Part shown: piece after piece, positions 8,477-17,712 of the stretch | How positions within the stretch are numbered: the first letter of the stretch is position 1 | Layout of the letters: each line of letters begins with the position of its first letter | NCBI GenBank assembly: GCA_023250205.1 | Contig: JAHFBE010000016.1 | Span: forward strand, 1-40,181 | Source of the DNA: Candidatus Melainabacteria bacterium | GTDB taxonomy: Bacteria; Cyanobacteriota; Vampirovibrionia; 2-02-FULL-35-15 | DNA: 40,181 nt | Reading direction: 5' to 3' | Translations under genes and position numbers: made by a program | The notes under the pieces: model-generated | What the model saw: the letters and a program-made list of their open reading frames with translations, nothing else | The model's database searches: none | Told to the model about the DNA's origin: nothing

Positions 8477-9049
8477 TTATCCAATCATAAGTGGTGAAGC
8501 GGGGGAATTTACACCTGCAAATCCAGCTTCTTCAAGTGCTTTTTTCATACTTGCTTCATCAGCTCTTTTATCTACAAATAGTTTTCCATCTAAATGATCA
8601 ATTTCATGCTGGATGCATCTACAAAGTAAATCATCTTCAGCAGCAAGTTTTCTTTCTTTTCCAAGTAAATCTTGATATTTAACAATTATTTTTTTATGCC
8701 TTAGAACATCAATAACAACATTTGGGAAACTTAAACAACCTTCTTGTGAAATAATTTGACCTTCTTTTTGAATAATAATGGGATTAATCAAAACTAATGG
8801 GCTATATGAAGCAACCTCTTTATTTGTTTTTTCATCCAGATATCTCTTTGAAGCATAATCAACATCTACGACCAAAACCCTTTTACTTACGCCTATCTGA
8901 GGTGCAGCTAAACCTACCCCCTCAGAAGCATACATAGTTTCAAACATATCTTCTACGAGCTTTCTTAAAGACTTGTCAAACTTGATAACTCTACTTGTTA
9001 CTTTTCTAAGAGCCGGATCTCCGTATTGTACAATTTGCTGTTTAGTCAT
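8477..9049 (-). CDS. def: Peptide deformylase
   Basis: Removes the formyl group from N-formyl-Met of nascent proteins; a cytoplasmic metalloenzyme, usually with Fe2+ or Zn2+. All three family motifs are present in the 190-residue product: GVGLAAPQIG (44-53), EGCLS (103-107, with metal ligand Cys105) and HEIDH (148-152, ligands His148 and His152, catalytic Glu149). I start it at the ATG at 9049 (MTKQQIVQYGDPALRKV), where family similarity begins; an in-frame GTG at 9094 would add 15 unlikely residues. The C-terminus has an extra Ala/Pro/Ser-containing tail (about residues 165-190) that is not part of the catalytic core. It is divergent from the acyl-CoA dehydrogenase. Confidence 0.97.
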   Translation of the reverse strand: MTKQQIVQYGDPALRKVTSRVIKFDKSLRKLVEDMFETMYASEGVGLAAPQIGVSKRVLVVDVDYASKRYLDEKTNKEVASYSPLVLINPIIIQKEGQIISQEGCLSFPNVVIDVLRHKKIIVKYQDLLGKERKLAAEDDLLCRCIQHEIDHLDGKLFVDKRADEASMKKALEEAGFAGVNSPASPLMIG

Positions 9050-9170
9050 ATATGTTTTTAAGGATGTACAATGAAATAATACCACAAAACTCACTAAAAA
9101 TCACAATTTAAAGGGTTTCCACGGTTAATCAAATATAATATCTAAGTATAAATTTGGGGATTTATTAAAT

Positions 9171-10313
9171 ATGATTGATTTTGGTCTTAGTGAAGAACAG
9201 AAAGAATTACAAAGATTAGCAAGAGAATTTGCACTAAAAGAAATTAGGCCACATGCTGAAGAACATGATAGAGCAGGGAAATTTCCTCGTGAAATAGCAA
9301 AAAAAGCTTTTGAGATAGGGCTTTTAAATCTGAATATTCCTCAAAACTACAACGGAGCAGGTCTAAAGGTTTTAGATGAAGTTATCATCGCTGAAGAATT
9401 ATCATATGGTTGCTCTGGAATCAGTACAGCTCTTGCTGCAAATAATTTAGCAACAGCACCTGTAATAATTGCAGGAAACGAAGAGCAAAAGAAAAAATAT
9501 CTTGGCATGATGACAAAAGAATTAACCTTTGCATCTTACGCAGTCACAGAACCACAGGCTGGCTCAGATGTAGCCGGTATACAAACATCAGCAAAATTAG
9601 TTGGAGATGAATACATCATAAATGGTTCAAAACAATGGATTACTGGAGCAAGCGAAGCTAAATGGTTTTATGTTTTAGCAAAAACTGATCCCTCAAAAGG
9701 TCACAAAGGAATGAGCGCTTTCATTGTAGATGCAAATACTCCAGGAGTAAAAGTTGGCAAAAAAGAAGACATGATGGGACAAAGAGCCTCAGCCACTCAT
9801 GCTGTGATTTTTGAAGAAGTAAAAATACCCAAATTGAATATTTTAGGTGTTGAGGGTGAAGGTTTTAAAATTGCAATGAAAGCTTTTGATCACACAAGAC
9901 CTGGAATTGCTGCAAATGCTGTTGGTGTAGCTAGAGCAGCTATGGAACACGCAATAGACTATTCAAAAACAAGAACTTCCTTTGGCGTACCAATTGCTAT
10001 GCATCAAGGTATAAATTTTATGATTTCTGATATGGCATGTGAGATCGAAGCCGCTAGATTACTAGCATGGCAAGCAGCATGGGCAATGGATAATAATATA
10101 AGAAACACGAAACTTGCTGCTTTTGCAAAGAGATTTGCTGCTGACACCGCCATGAAGGTTGCTACTGATGCCGTTCAAATCTTTGGCGGATACGGTTATT
10201 CTAATGAATATCCAGTAGCAAAACTAATGAGAGATGCAAAAATATTTCAGATATATGAAGGAACTTCGCAAATCCAAAGACTCATTATTGCTAAAGAAAT
10301 ATTTTTAAGATAA
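9171..10313 (+). CDS. Acyl-CoA dehydrogenase (short-chain type)
   Basis: An FAD enzyme that oxidises acyl-CoA to trans-2-enoyl-CoA, passing electrons to an electron-transfer flavoprotein. The 380-residue length is exactly that of the family. Visible marks are [18 protein letters not shown] (FAD and substrate binding, about 125-142), the SKQWITGA block, [14 protein letters not shown], and the C-terminal [19 protein letters not shown] then [10 protein letters not shown], in which Glu363 is the expected catalytic base as in short-chain (butyryl-CoA) dehydrogenases. A GGGGA lies about 12 nt upstream of the ATG, somewhat far. No thiolase, enoyl-CoA hydratase or ETF gene is nearby, so pathway and chain length stay open. 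Its 3' end overlaps the opposing hydrolase gene by 9 bp. Confidence 0.95.
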   Translation: MIDFGLSEEQKELQRLAREFALKEIRPHAEEHDRAGKFPREIAKKAFEIGLLNLNIPQNYNGAGLKVLDEVIIAEELSYGCSGISTALAANNLATAPVIIAGNEEQKKKYLGMMTKELTFASYAVTEPQAGSDVAGIQTSAKLVGDEYIINGSKQWITGASEAKWFYVLAKTDPSKGHKGMSAFIVDANTPGVKVGKKEDMMGQRASATHAVIFEEVKIPKLNILGVEGEGFKIAMKAFDHTRPGIAANAVGVARAAMEHAIDYSKTRTSFGVPIAMHQGINFMISDMACEIEAARLLAWQAAWAMDNNIRNTKLAAFAKRFAADTAMKVATDAVQIFGGYGYSNEYPVAKLMRDAKIFQIYEGTSQIQRLIIAKEIFLR

Positions 10314-11051
10314 ATTAATAGCAGGAATAGCTAGAGCTGATAAAACCCACTTGTTAAATTCCTTAGGTACATCTTCCATGCAATTATGACTTGCCCAATT
10401 AAAAACTTTATAACTTGAATTTGGTAATCCATAATGTAGCCTTTTAACCATACTTTTTAATGCTACATAATCAAACCTTCCTACAGAAAGATAAACAGGG
10501 CAATTAATTTTTGGAACTTGCGAGATAAAATCCCACTTAAGCGAGTCTCGAAATATATCTCTAACAATATCTAAATCACTTGAAATTGCAAGTTTATATC
10601 GCTTTTTAATTGGCAATTTTAATATGAGATTTAATGTCTTTTTCATATATTCAATTGGTTTTCCCAAAAGCCATTTATAGTAATGATGCAATATTTTTGG
10701 TAGTCTTACCGGTAATGAAACAAGCAATAATCTACAAATTTTTTCAGGGTATTTTTCAGTAAATTTTGCTGCAAGAACCGCCCCAAACGAATGCCCGACA
10801 ATTGTTATCGGATGAGCAATTCCTATATCGTCAAGCGTCTCACTTAAGTCATTTATATGTTCTTCAATACTACACAATCCTCCTGGATTATATGACTTTC
10901 CATGTCCTCTAAGATCCACACCAATAATTCTGTAATTAGATTTGTTTAACAATGTATATTGCTCTTCCCAAATATCATTGGCACTGGCTGTTCCATGAAT
11001 AAATAGAATTAGTTGGCCATTTTTTTTATTATCAAAATAAGATAGAAGCAT
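10305..11051 (-). CDS. Alpha/beta-fold hydrolase
   Basis: 248 residues with a full alpha/beta-hydrolase plan: oxyanion-hole motif [10 protein letters not shown] (about 16-25), VDLRGHGKS (45-53), nucleophile elbow GHSFGA with Ser88, acid Asp194 in VGRFDYV and base His222 in WASHNCMED. The cap region between about 115 and 175 is Lys-rich. There is no signal peptide, so it is cytoplasmic. Such proteins include esterases, lipases, epoxide hydrolases and haloperoxidase-like enzymes; substrate cannot be predicted. The neighbouring PlsC-type acyltransferase on the same strand and the convergent acyl-CoA dehydrogenase make a lipid or acyl ester substrate plausible, as inference. The last 9 bp overlap the acyl-CoA dehydrogenase tail-to-tail. 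Confidence 0.88.
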   Translation of the reverse strand: MLLSYFDNKKNGQLILFIHGTASANDIWEEQYTLLNKSNYRIIGVDLRGHGKSYNPGGLCSIEEHINDLSETLDDIGIAHPITIVGHSFGAVLAAKFTEKYPEKICRLLLVSLPVRLPKILHHYYKWLLGKPIEYMKKTLNLILKLPIKKRYKLAISSDLDIVRDIFRDSLKWDFISQVPKINCPVYLSVGRFDYVALKSMVKRLHYGLPNSSYKVFNWASHNCMEDVPKEFNKWVLSALAIPAINLS

Positions 11052-11172
11052 ATTTTTTTATAATTTTTTATCAGCTATTCAAAGCTATTAATAAAATAAT
11101 TATTCCCTCTTTTCATTATCAACCAATTAATTAATTGTTTATATTTAACCTATTTTGAAGAAAGTTGGTATT

Positions 11173-11898
11173 TTAGAGCTCTACAACAGTTTCTTGAACT
11201 GCAGGGTTAAAAAAAGAAATAGGTTCTTGCTCAACAATGCTGCTTTTTAAAGGCATCAATTCAATTACTTTTTCTCTTAAAACAGCAGCAATTCGATCCA
11301 AGTCATTACCACACTCATTAACATATGTATAAAGTTCTACGGGTTTACCTATTCTTATTATTATTGTTGGTCTGGTTAACCAGTATTTGAGATACCTCAT
11401 CTTATATGTCCCACTTATGAATATTGGAACAACTTTGCTCTTTGAATCAATGGATAGCTTTGCAACACCACCTTTAAATTTCTTTGGCATGATTTTGGGA
11501 GATATATCACCCTCTGGAAATATCCCAATTTTTCCACCATGAGAAAGTGTATTATTTAGTTTTTTTAACATTCTCTGATACTCTTCAATACTATTACCCA
11601 AAAGTACAGAACCTATAATTCGAGCAATAATTTGAAAAGTCTTTAATTTCATTGATCTTTTTGCAATTACAAAACTTACTTTTCTGAAAGGACCTATTGG
11701 GTAGGCAAGGAAAAAACCATCAAAGAAGTTTTGGTGATTTCCTGCTAGTATAAATCTCCCTTTTTTAGGGATAGACCCCTTTCCTTCAACTTTTACATTA
11801 AAGAATACTGAGAATATTAAAAACATTGTACTCCACACAAAAAAGTAGAATATTGCCTCAGATATCTTAACTAGCTTCAATTTCAATCTATTTATCAT
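11173..11898 (-). CDS. plsC: PlsC-type 1-acylglycerol-3-phosphate acyltransferase
   Basis: Acylates lysophosphatidic acid to phosphatidic acid at the inner membrane in phospholipid synthesis. The 241-residue protein has an N-terminal hydrophobic segment (about 12-33), the catalytic H-x4-D motif as NHQNFFD (His55, Asp60), and FPEGDISP (FPEG 127-130) for glycerol-phosphate binding. GTYKM and the following Pro region fit motif IV. The C-terminal tail after about residue 210 is acidic and not conserved in the family. Start ATG at 11898; no Shine-Dalgarno is obvious. It is divergent from the small gene at 12020, with a possible operator-like inverted repeat between them. It could act on another lysolipid. 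Confidence 0.9.
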   Translation of the reverse strand: MINRLKLKLVKISEAIFYFFVWSTMFLIFSVFFNVKVEGKGSIPKKGRFILAGNHQNFFDGFFLAYPIGPFRKVSFVIAKRSMKLKTFQIIARIIGSVLLGNSIEEYQRMLKKLNNTLSHGGKIGIFPEGDISPKIMPKKFKGGVAKLSIDSKSKVVPIFISGTYKMRYLKYWLTRPTIIIRIGKPVELYTYVNECGNDLDRIAAVLREKVIELMPLKSSIVEQEPISFFNPAVQETVVEL

Positions 11899-11959
11899 TA
11901 AATATTATTAATTAGATTCTTTACCTTCTATTAACCAACCTCAAGCATTATCTATTGGC

Positions 11960-11978
11960 TATCGGATCACAACCGATA
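11960..11978. promoter_or_regulatory. Inverted repeat in a divergent promoter region
   Basis: TATCGG-(7 nt)-CCGATA is a perfect 6-bp inverted repeat between the divergent plsC and 12020 starts. The spacing suits a dimeric regulator or a short hairpin. No regulator is identified. Confidence 0.3.
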
Positions 11979-12019
11979 ACTAATTATACATTACTCTAAG
12001 TTTAAGGAAGATTTCAAAA

Positions 12020-12331
12020 ATGGAAGCAAATCGGGTAGGAACTGGACAAAGCAATCTCCCAAGCCAAATTGGTGGCGCACAAAGTAAAAGTGGGGAAGAA
12101 TCTTTCCATAATATGGCCAAATCAGATGGCTATGATAAAGGAGCTTTAGAAGAAGCTGTAAGTGAAAGAACAAGATTAACAAGAACTAAGAGAGCTGATA
12201 AAAGTAAAAAAACAAATAATTCTCTTTTTGTAATATCCGACAATGATGAAGATTTAAATGAAGAGCCTGTTTATAGGACAGTAATGGTTGATGGAGTATT
12301 ATTCACTTTAAGATTATTAGCAGTAGCATAA
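12020..12331 (+). CDS. Small hydrophilic protein of unknown function
   Basis: I do not recognise it. It has 103 residues with a good Shine-Dalgarno, AAGGAAG at 12004-12010, 9 nt before the ATG. The first 75 residues are polar and charged (Gly/Ser/Lys/Glu-rich, for example KSGEESFHNMAKSDGY) and probably disordered; a basic run RTKRADKSKK sits near residue 55. The C-terminal 25 residues (EPVYRTVMVDGVLFTLRLLAVA) look like a beta hairpin or short hydrophobic tail. There is no signal peptide. It converges on glyQ with 6 bp between stops and is divergent from plsC. Confidence 0.7.
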   Translation: MEANRVGTGQSNLPSQIGGAQSKSGEESFHNMAKSDGYDKGALEEAVSERTRLTRTKRADKSKKTNNSLFVISDNDEDLNEEPVYRTVMVDGVLFTLRLLAVA

Positions 12332-12337
12332 CAAAAT

Positions 12338-13204
12338 TTATTTTTCAACAGTAACCTTGTCTTCTATATTTAAATAAAGTTTTGCGGCGGCTTCCGCAAG
12401 TTTTCTTATTCTTAGAATATAAGCCATTCTTTCATCACGACTAACTGCACCACGTGAATCAAGAAGATTAAATGAATGAGAACATTTTAAAATATGATCA
12501 TATGCTGGCATTAACAACTTGTTCTCAAGACAAGACTTACTTTCTTCGTAATACATATCGAAACGCTTCTGAAGCGAATCAACATTTGCAATTTCAAAAT
12601 TATACTTGCTCTGCTCATACTCATTTCTTTTATAAATATCTTCATATTTAATATCCTTAGTCCATTTAAGATCAAAAACATTTTCTACATTTTGAAGATA
12701 CATTGCAAGTCTCTCTAATCCATAAGTAATTTCAACAGAGATTGGCTTCAAATCAATTCCACCGGCTTGCTGGAAATAAGTAAACTGAGTGATTTCCATA
12801 CCATCTAGCCAAACTTCCCATCCCACTCCCCAAGCACCAAGAGTCGGAGACTCCCAATTATCTTCTACAAATCTAATATCATGTTCTGTTGTTTTTATCC
12901 CAATTTTCTCTAAGCTATTTAAATAAATATCCTGGATATTATCGGGAGATGGTTTCATAATTACCTGATACTGAAAATAATGCTGCAATCTATTTGGATT
13001 ATTACCATATCTTCCATCAGTAGGCCTCCTACATGGCTCAATACAAGCCATATTCCAGGGCTTTTCACCAAGCACATATAAAAAAGTAGCCGGGTTCATT
13101 GTACTGGCCCCTTTTTCAATGTCGTAAGGCTGCAAAATCACGCACCCCTGCTCTGACCAGTATTGATTTAACGTTAAAAATAACTCCTGAAAAGTTAATG
13201 GCAT
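12338..13204 (-). CDS. glyQ: Glycyl-tRNA synthetase alpha subunit
   Basis: The catalytic class II aminoacyl-tRNA synthetase subunit of the bacterial alpha2beta2 GlyRS, which charges tRNA-Gly. At 288 residues it is of family length (E. coli GlyQ 303). Clear family blocks are [20 protein letters not shown] near the start, [41 protein letters not shown], and [22 protein letters not shown]. The beta subunit gene glyS is not next to it and not in this window. It lies 19 bp downstream of purH on the same strand, so the two are probably co-transcribed. The start ATG at 13204 has no obvious Shine-Dalgarno. Confidence 0.97.
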   Translation of the reverse strand: MPLTFQELFLTLNQYWSEQGCVILQPYDIEKGASTMNPATFLYVLGEKPWNMACIEPCRRPTDGRYGNNPNRLQHYFQYQVIMKPSPDNIQDIYLNSLEKIGIKTTEHDIRFVEDNWESPTLGAWGVGWEVWLDGMEITQFTYFQQAGGIDLKPISVEITYGLERLAMYLQNVENVFDLKWTKDIKYEDIYKRNEYEQSKYNFEIANVDSLQKRFDMYYEESKSCLENKLLMPAYDHILKCSHSFNLLDSRGAVSRDERMAYILRIRKLAEAAAKLYLNIEDKVTVEK

Positions 13205-13223
13205 AATAAAAGAAATAATATCA

Positions 13224-14798
13224 TTAGTGCCTAAAGTGTCTCATCCCCGTAAAAATCATTGCAATATTATGCTTATCACAGGCTCCAATGACTTCTGAAT
13301 CTTTTATACTTCCTCCAGGCTGGATAATAGCTGATATTCTTGCCGAAGCAGCAATATCAATGCTGTCTTTAAAGGGAAAGAATGCATCAGAAGCCAGAAC
13401 AGCTTCTTTAGAATTAAAATTTGCCTGATTTAAAGCAATTTCTACAGAAGCAACTCTACTTGTCTGACCACATCCAATACCAACAGTTTTCCCATCTTTC
13501 ACTATAACAATTGCGTTGGATTTTACATGCTTGCAAACTTTCCACGCAAAAATCAAATCAATCATTTCTTCATTTGTAGGTTTCCTTACTGTCGGAACTT
13601 TTAAATTGTTTAAATCAAGAGTCTCATCATTAAAATTCTGAACAAGATAACCTTCTCCAATTTTTTTAATATCAAATTGCGATGATTTCGTTTTCCCTGC
13701 CTGAATTTGTAGAACTCTTAAATTAGGTTTTTTCTTAAAGATTTCCAAAGCCTCTTGTGAATAAGAAGGTGCAATAATAGCTTCTAAAAATATTTTCACA
13801 AGCTCAGAAGCAAGTTCTTTATCTACCAAACCATTAAACGCAACAATTCCCCCAAAAGCACTTATTGGATCAGAACTTAATGCCTCAACATAAGCATGTA
13901 GTAAATTGGGAGCAATTGCTACTCCACAAGGATTATTATGCTTAACAATTACTGATACAGGAGTATTGAAATCAAATTCACCTGCAATATTCCAAGCTGA
14001 CTCTAAATCAAGATAATTATTAAAAGATAATTCTTTCCCTTGTAGGATTTTTGAATTTGCTAAACCTAACTCTGTATTTGATGATAGATACAATGCAGCT
14101 TTTTGGTGAGGATTTTCTCCATAACGTAACACTTGCTTAAGTTTTAAATTTAGATTTAAATTTTCTTCAAATGATTTATGATTTCCATTTGAAGAATTCT
14201 TGTTTTTAGAAAAACATCTTGAAAAGAAATTTGATATAGCCTCATCATAAGAAGAAGTAGTTTTAAAAGCTTTAACCATTAGTTCTTCTCTCAAAGAAAT
14301 GGTCGTGGTGCCATTGTTATCCTTCATTTCTTTCAAGACTAATTCATAGTCCTTAGAATCACATACAACAGTAACTGCAGAATAGTTTTTTGCAGCACTT
14401 CTAATCATAGAAGGTCCACCTATATCAATATTTTCAATTACAGTCTCCAATGGAACATCAAGATTAGTTGCCACCTCCTGAAAAGGATACAGATTAATTA
14501 CAACCATATCAATTGGCTTAATATCAAGACTCTGAATCTTATTCATATGCTCTGGTTTATCACGCCTAGCCAACAACCCAGCATGAACAACAGGATGTAA
14601 AGTTTTTACTCTACCCTCAAGCATCTCAGGATATTTTGTTAATTCACTAACTTCAATAACAGGAACATTATTTTTCTTTAAAAGCTCAGCAGTTCCACCT
14701 GTGGAGATAATCTCATAACCATGTTTTTCAGTAAGTTCTCTAGCAAACTCAAGAATTCCATCTTTCTTATAGACACTAATTAATGCTCTTTTTTTCAT
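13224..14798 (-). CDS. purH: Bifunctional AICAR transformylase / IMP cyclohydrolase
   Basis: Carries out the last two steps of de novo IMP synthesis: formylation of AICAR with 10-formyl-tetrahydrofolate, then ring closure. The N-terminal MGS-like cyclohydrolase domain shows [30 protein letters not shown] and [22 protein letters not shown]. The C-terminal transformylase has [13 protein letters not shown], the catalytic KHNNPCG (Lys286/His287), and [13 protein letters not shown] start it at the ATG at 14798, which has AGAGGAAA just upstream; an in-frame upstream start at 14843 would add 15 residues before the conserved [11 protein letters not shown]. The length of 524 is normal. glyQ follows 19 bp downstream. 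Confidence 0.98.
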   Translation of the reverse strand: MKKRALISVYKKDGILEFARELTEKHGYEIISTGGTAELLKKNNVPVIEVSELTKYPEMLEGRVKTLHPVVHAGLLARRDKPEHMNKIQSLDIKPIDMVVINLYPFQEVATNLDVPLETVIENIDIGGPSMIRSAAKNYSAVTVVCDSKDYELVLKEMKDNNGTTTISLREELMVKAFKTTSSYDEAISNFFSRCFSKNKNSSNGNHKSFEENLNLNLKLKQVLRYGENPHQKAALYLSSNTELGLANSKILQGKELSFNNYLDLESAWNIAGEFDFNTPVSVIVKHNNPCGVAIAPNLLHAYVEALSSDPISAFGGIVAFNGLVDKELASELVKIFLEAIIAPSYSQEALEIFKKKPNLRVLQIQAGKTKSSQFDIKKIGEGYLVQNFNDETLDLNNLKVPTVRKPTNEEMIDLIFAWKVCKHVKSNAIVIVKDGKTVGIGCGQTSRVASVEIALNQANFNSKEAVLASDAFFPFKDSIDIAASARISAIIQPGGSIKDSEVIGACDKHNIAMIFTGMRHFRH

Positions 14799-14914
14799 TT
14801 TATTTCCTCTAATAATAACTAAACAATTATATCTTACTGGCAAACATCACTTAAATCCAAAGTTCTTATCTATGTTTTAAAGAATCAAAATTATGTCTCT
14901 ACCAAAATCCTTGA

Positions 14915-14920
14915 TATCAT
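14915..14920 (+). promoter_or_regulatory. Putative -10 hexamer (TATCAT) for alr
   Basis: TATCAT ends 6 nt before the ATG at 14927. No Shine-Dalgarno or clear -35 is visible, consistent with a leaderless message. Confidence 0.3.
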
Positions 14921-14926
14921 ATATCC

Positions 14927-16030
14927 ATGACAATCACTCACAGGACTCAATCTCTAACTTCAACTCAAAGAGATTCTTGGATTGAAATCAATCTGTCTGC
15001 CCTTGAAAGAAATTTTAAAAAGCTACAAGAGATAATAAAAACTGACATAATGGCAGTTGTAAAAGCTGATGCTTATGGTCATGGAGCTACAACACTATGT
15101 CCTATATTACAAAGTCTTGGAGCAAATTCGTTTGGAGTCGCAACAGTTGACGAGGGTGTAGCTCTAAGAAACGCAGGAATAAAAGTCCCTATTGTAGTAC
15201 TAGGTGCTACTCCATTTTGGTCTTATGAAACTTGTTTATCAAACAATCTAACCACAACTATTTATTCTAAAGAGCAAATCAATCCACTAGAAGAATTTGC
15301 AAGACAAAATAAATCAAGACTTCCTATACAATTAAAAATAGACACAGGGATGAATCGACTTGGAGTAGATCATAATAACTGCAAAGATATCATCAACAAA
15401 CTGAAGACCTCAAGCTATTTAGAACTAAAGGGAATTTTTAGTCATTTATCTGATGCCCAAAATAATGATTTTTCACTACTTCAAAAAAACAGATTTAAAA
15501 CTGCTTTAAATGATTTTAAAAGCACAAAAATACCACAACATATTGCAAATAGCTTTGCTGCAATTAACTATCCTGAGTTTAGATATGATTTAGTCAGAGT
15601 AGGCATTGCATTGTACGGACAAGAATTCAAATTTCTTGAACCACTAATTTCTCTAAAAGGAAGAATAACAAGGATTGAAAAAATAAAAAAAGGTGAGTCC
15701 GTAAGCTATGAAAGGATTTGGACAGCAAAGGAAGATAGCATAATTGCTACTATCCCTGTTGGATATGCAGATGGAATAGACAGAAAACTTTCAAACAAAA
15801 TATCAGCTATTTACAATGATAAGAAAATACCGCAAGTTGGAACCATTACAATGGATCAAATGATGTTTGACATTTCAGGGATTCAAGATCCAAGAGTTGG
15901 GGATGTAATAACTCTAATAGATAGTAAGGAACTAACAATTTCTTCATGGGCAGAAATATTAGACACGATTTCTTATGAATTAATTTGCAGACTAAAGCTA
16001 AGATTGCCCAGAATTTATACAAGAGATTGA
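14927..16030 (+). CDS. alr: Alanine racemase
   Basis: A PLP enzyme that interconverts L- and D-alanine, supplying D-Ala for peptidoglycan; ddl, also in this window, uses the product. It has 367 residues, the family length. PLP-binding Lys46 is in AVVKADAYGHGA. The second catalytic base Tyr261 is in VSYERIW. VGYADGID (278-285) and TITMDQMMFD (306-315, with Met309-Asp310) complete the active site, and RVGIALYG (224-231) is also typical. The barrel precedes the beta domain as expected. The first 15 residues are an extra polar extension before WIEINLSALERNF. A 96-bp palindromic repeat begins 4 bp after the stop, then kdsC converges. Confidence 0.97.
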   Translation: MTITHRTQSLTSTQRDSWIEINLSALERNFKKLQEIIKTDIMAVVKADAYGHGATTLCPILQSLGANSFGVATVDEGVALRNAGIKVPIVVLGATPFWSYETCLSNNLTTTIYSKEQINPLEEFARQNKSRLPIQLKIDTGMNRLGVDHNNCKDIINKLKTSSYLELKGIFSHLSDAQNNDFSLLQKNRFKTALNDFKSTKIPQHIANSFAAINYPEFRYDLVRVGIALYGQEFKFLEPLISLKGRITRIEKIKKGESVSYERIWTAKEDSIIATIPVGYADGIDRKLSNKISAIYNDKKIPQVGTITMDQMMFDISGIQDPRVGDVITLIDSKELTISSWAEILDTISYELICRLKLRLPRIYTRD

Positions 16031-16034
16031 CAAT

Positions 16035-16130
16035 GTCATTGCAAGCCGAACAGAGTGAGGCGTGGCAATCCCAAACGATTTGCGCAAGTTAGTTTGGGAT
16101 TGCTTCGTCGCTTACGCTCTTCGCAATGAC
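16035..16130. repeat. Imperfect palindromic repeat element, 96 bp
   Basis: Ends GTCATTGC (16035-16042) and GCAATGAC (16123-16130) are perfect 8-bp inverted termini, and an inner GCAATCCCAAAC pairs perfectly with GTTTGGGATTGC. The two arms are about 40 bp, similar over most of their length, around a loop of about 15 nt. It is markedly richer in G+C than its surroundings and fills the gap between alr and kdsC, touching the kdsC stop codon. From memory, palindromes with GTCATTGCGA.../...CGCAATGAC ends recur in many unrelated bacterial genomes; I cannot count copies here because only one is in the window. A transcript would fold into a strong hairpin and might stop transcription. Confidence 0.85.
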
Positions 16131-16639
16131 TAAAGTGTCATTTTCCCTTGTTCTTTTAAAATCAAATCAATTACTTCACGCACACAACCATTTCCACCCT
16201 TTGCTTCTGTAATTAATTTTGCTTTTGACATTGCTGAAGGATGGGCATCTTTTGGACAAACTGGTAACCCAACAATTTCTAAGACTGGAACATCCAAGAT
16301 ATCATCACCTATATAAGCAACATTATTTATAGAGATGTTTAATTCAGTACATAACTCTTTGATTTTTTTTCCTTTATCATAACAATGTTGATAAATATGT
16401 TTAACACCTAATTCGCTAAATCTGTTTATTACAATTGCACACTGTCGTGCACTAATAAGTGAAATCTCTATACCATAAGACTGGGCAAGTTTAATACCCT
16501 GACCATCTCTTACATGAAACCTCTTAATATGTTCACCCTTTTCGGAATAATACAAGGAACCATCTGTCAGAACTCCATCTACATCTAGAACTAGAAACTT
16601 TATATTTCTAATAATTTGCTTTAATTCACTTGTTTGCAT
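16130..16639 (-). CDS. kdsC: 3-deoxy-D-manno-octulosonate 8-phosphate phosphatase (KdsC/YrbI family)
   Basis: Removes phosphate from Kdo-8-P to give Kdo, an inner-core lipopolysaccharide sugar. The HAD-fold protein has 169 residues, the usual length of this cap-less family. Motif I is VLDVDGVLTDGS (Asp19 nucleophile, Asp21 acid); motif II is ISAR near residue 57; a Lys lies in DKGKKI; motif III/IV is YIGDDILDVPVL. GGNGCVREVIDLIL at the C-terminus is typical of YrbI proteins. kdsA, kdsB and kdsD are not nearby. With the Lpt proteins it argues for a lipopolysaccharide-bearing outer membrane. The last base of its stop codon coincides with the edge of the palindromic repeat. Confidence 0.93.
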   Translation of the reverse strand: MQTSELKQIIRNIKFLVLDVDGVLTDGSLYYSEKGEHIKRFHVRDGQGIKLAQSYGIEISLISARQCAIVINRFSELGVKHIYQHCYDKGKKIKELCTELNISINNVAYIGDDILDVPVLEIVGLPVCPKDAHPSAMSKAKLITEAKGGNGCVREVIDLILKEQGKMTL

Positions 16640-16673
16640 AGTAATAGTTTACAATGAAATAGTTCATTATTAC

Positions 16674-16763
16674 GGAGGTGTACCGAAGTGGTCGTAACGG
16701 GACTGACTCGAAATCAGTTTGACGGGGAAACCTGTCACGTGAGTTCGAATCTCACCACCTCCG
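16674..16763 (+). tRNA. tRNA-Ser (CGA)
   Basis: A complete 90-nt class II tRNA. The acceptor GGAGGTG pairs with CACCTCC, with discriminator G at 16763 as expected for Ser. The anticodon loop CTCGAAA carries CGA at 16709-16711, reading UCG. A long variable arm (about GACGGGGAAACCTGTC) is diagnostic of Ser/Leu/Tyr tRNAs. The T-arm is GTGAG-TTCGAAT-CTCAC. The 3' CCA is not encoded. Confidence 0.96.
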
Positions 16764-16859
16764 TGTTTATTTTTTAATATCAATCTATAAAGATAAACAA
16801 CTAGTATAATTATTAATTGTATTAATCAACATCACAGAAACCAGGAGTATAAGACAACA

Positions 16860-17711
16860 ATGCAAAAAGAAATCAAATCTGCAGTTTTACTAATAATATT
16901 TTCAAGCCTACTATGTTTAACTGGCTGTAGTAGTCAAAAAGCAATAAAAGTAAGCGAAGCACAAGAAAAATACTGGAATACTTTAAGCAGTAATGTAGTA
17001 GTTTTATATAAACAAGGGAAATATAATGAAGCATTTAAATATGCTGATGAAGCTCTTAAAGTTGCAAAACATTTATATGGTAAGAATAGCCCAAAAGTAG
17101 CTGCTTCACTAAATAACATTGCAGAAATATACAGAGCAAACGGGGATTACTCTAAAGCTGAATCCCTCTATAAACAAGCAATCAAAATAGATGAAAAAAC
17201 ACTTGGAAAAGACAGTATTGATGTAGCTAAAGATCTAAACAATCTATCCGTTCTTTATAGAGCGACAGGAAAACTTAATGAAGCTGAAGCTTTAAGCAAA
17301 AGAGCCCTTTCTATAAGAGAAAAAGTCCTGGAGAAAGATGATCCTGAAATTGCAATTTCATTAAGTAACCTCGGAGTAATTTATAGAGTACAAGGAAAAT
17401 TTAAAGACGCTGAGCCACTTTTCAAGAAAGCTCTTTCTATAAGGGAAGCCTCCTTCGGGAAAGAGCATCCTGATATTGCAGTATCCTTAAACAATTTGGC
17501 AGAGCTATACAGTGCAGAAAAAAAGTATACTGAGGCAGAACCCTTATTTAAAAGATCTATATCCATTCTTGAAAAGACTTTAGGTAAAGAACATCCAAAT
17601 GTTGCTGCCGTAATGAGAAATCTTTCAGCAATGTATAAGGACATGGGTAAGAATGATTTAGCACAAGCTCTCGATAAGACGGTAATAGCAATACTTTCAA
17701 AGAAGCAGTAA
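16860..17711 (+). CDS. Lipoprotein with kinesin-light-chain-type TPR repeats
   Basis: 283 residues. The signal peptide ends in a good lipobox, LTGC with Cys23, so it should be lipidated and membrane-anchored on the periplasmic face. From about residue 45 it is built of 42-residue KLC-type TPRs: the unit VAxSLNNLAxLYRAxGKYxEAEPLFKRALxIxEKxLGKEHPD recurs about five times to near residue 270. Such repeats are protein-binding scaffolds, and are frequent in Cyanobacteria and other bacteria with large genomes. An AGGAG lies about 12 nt upstream, rather far. rmuC follows after 1 nt, so they are co-transcribed. No partner can be named. Confidence 0.9.
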   Translation: MQKEIKSAVLLIIFSSLLCLTGCSSQKAIKVSEAQEKYWNTLSSNVVVLYKQGKYNEAFKYADEALKVAKHLYGKNSPKVAASLNNIAEIYRANGDYSKAESLYKQAIKIDEKTLGKDSIDVAKDLNNLSVLYRATGKLNEAEALSKRALSIREKVLEKDDPEIAISLSNLGVIYRVQGKFKDAEPLFKKALSIREASFGKEHPDIAVSLNNLAELYSAEKKYTEAEPLFKRSISILEKTLGKEHPNVAAVMRNLSAMYKDMGKNDLAQALDKTVIAILSKKQ

Positions 17712-17712
17712 C

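Noticed and set aside
9050-9094. N-terminal extension of peptide deformylase from a GTG at 9094
   Set aside because: Family similarity begins at the ATG at 9049; the extra 15 residues are not typical of the family.
11124-11137. CAATTAATTAATTG palindrome upstream of the alpha/beta hydrolase
   Set aside because: Pure AT-rich symmetry of a kind expected by chance in this composition.
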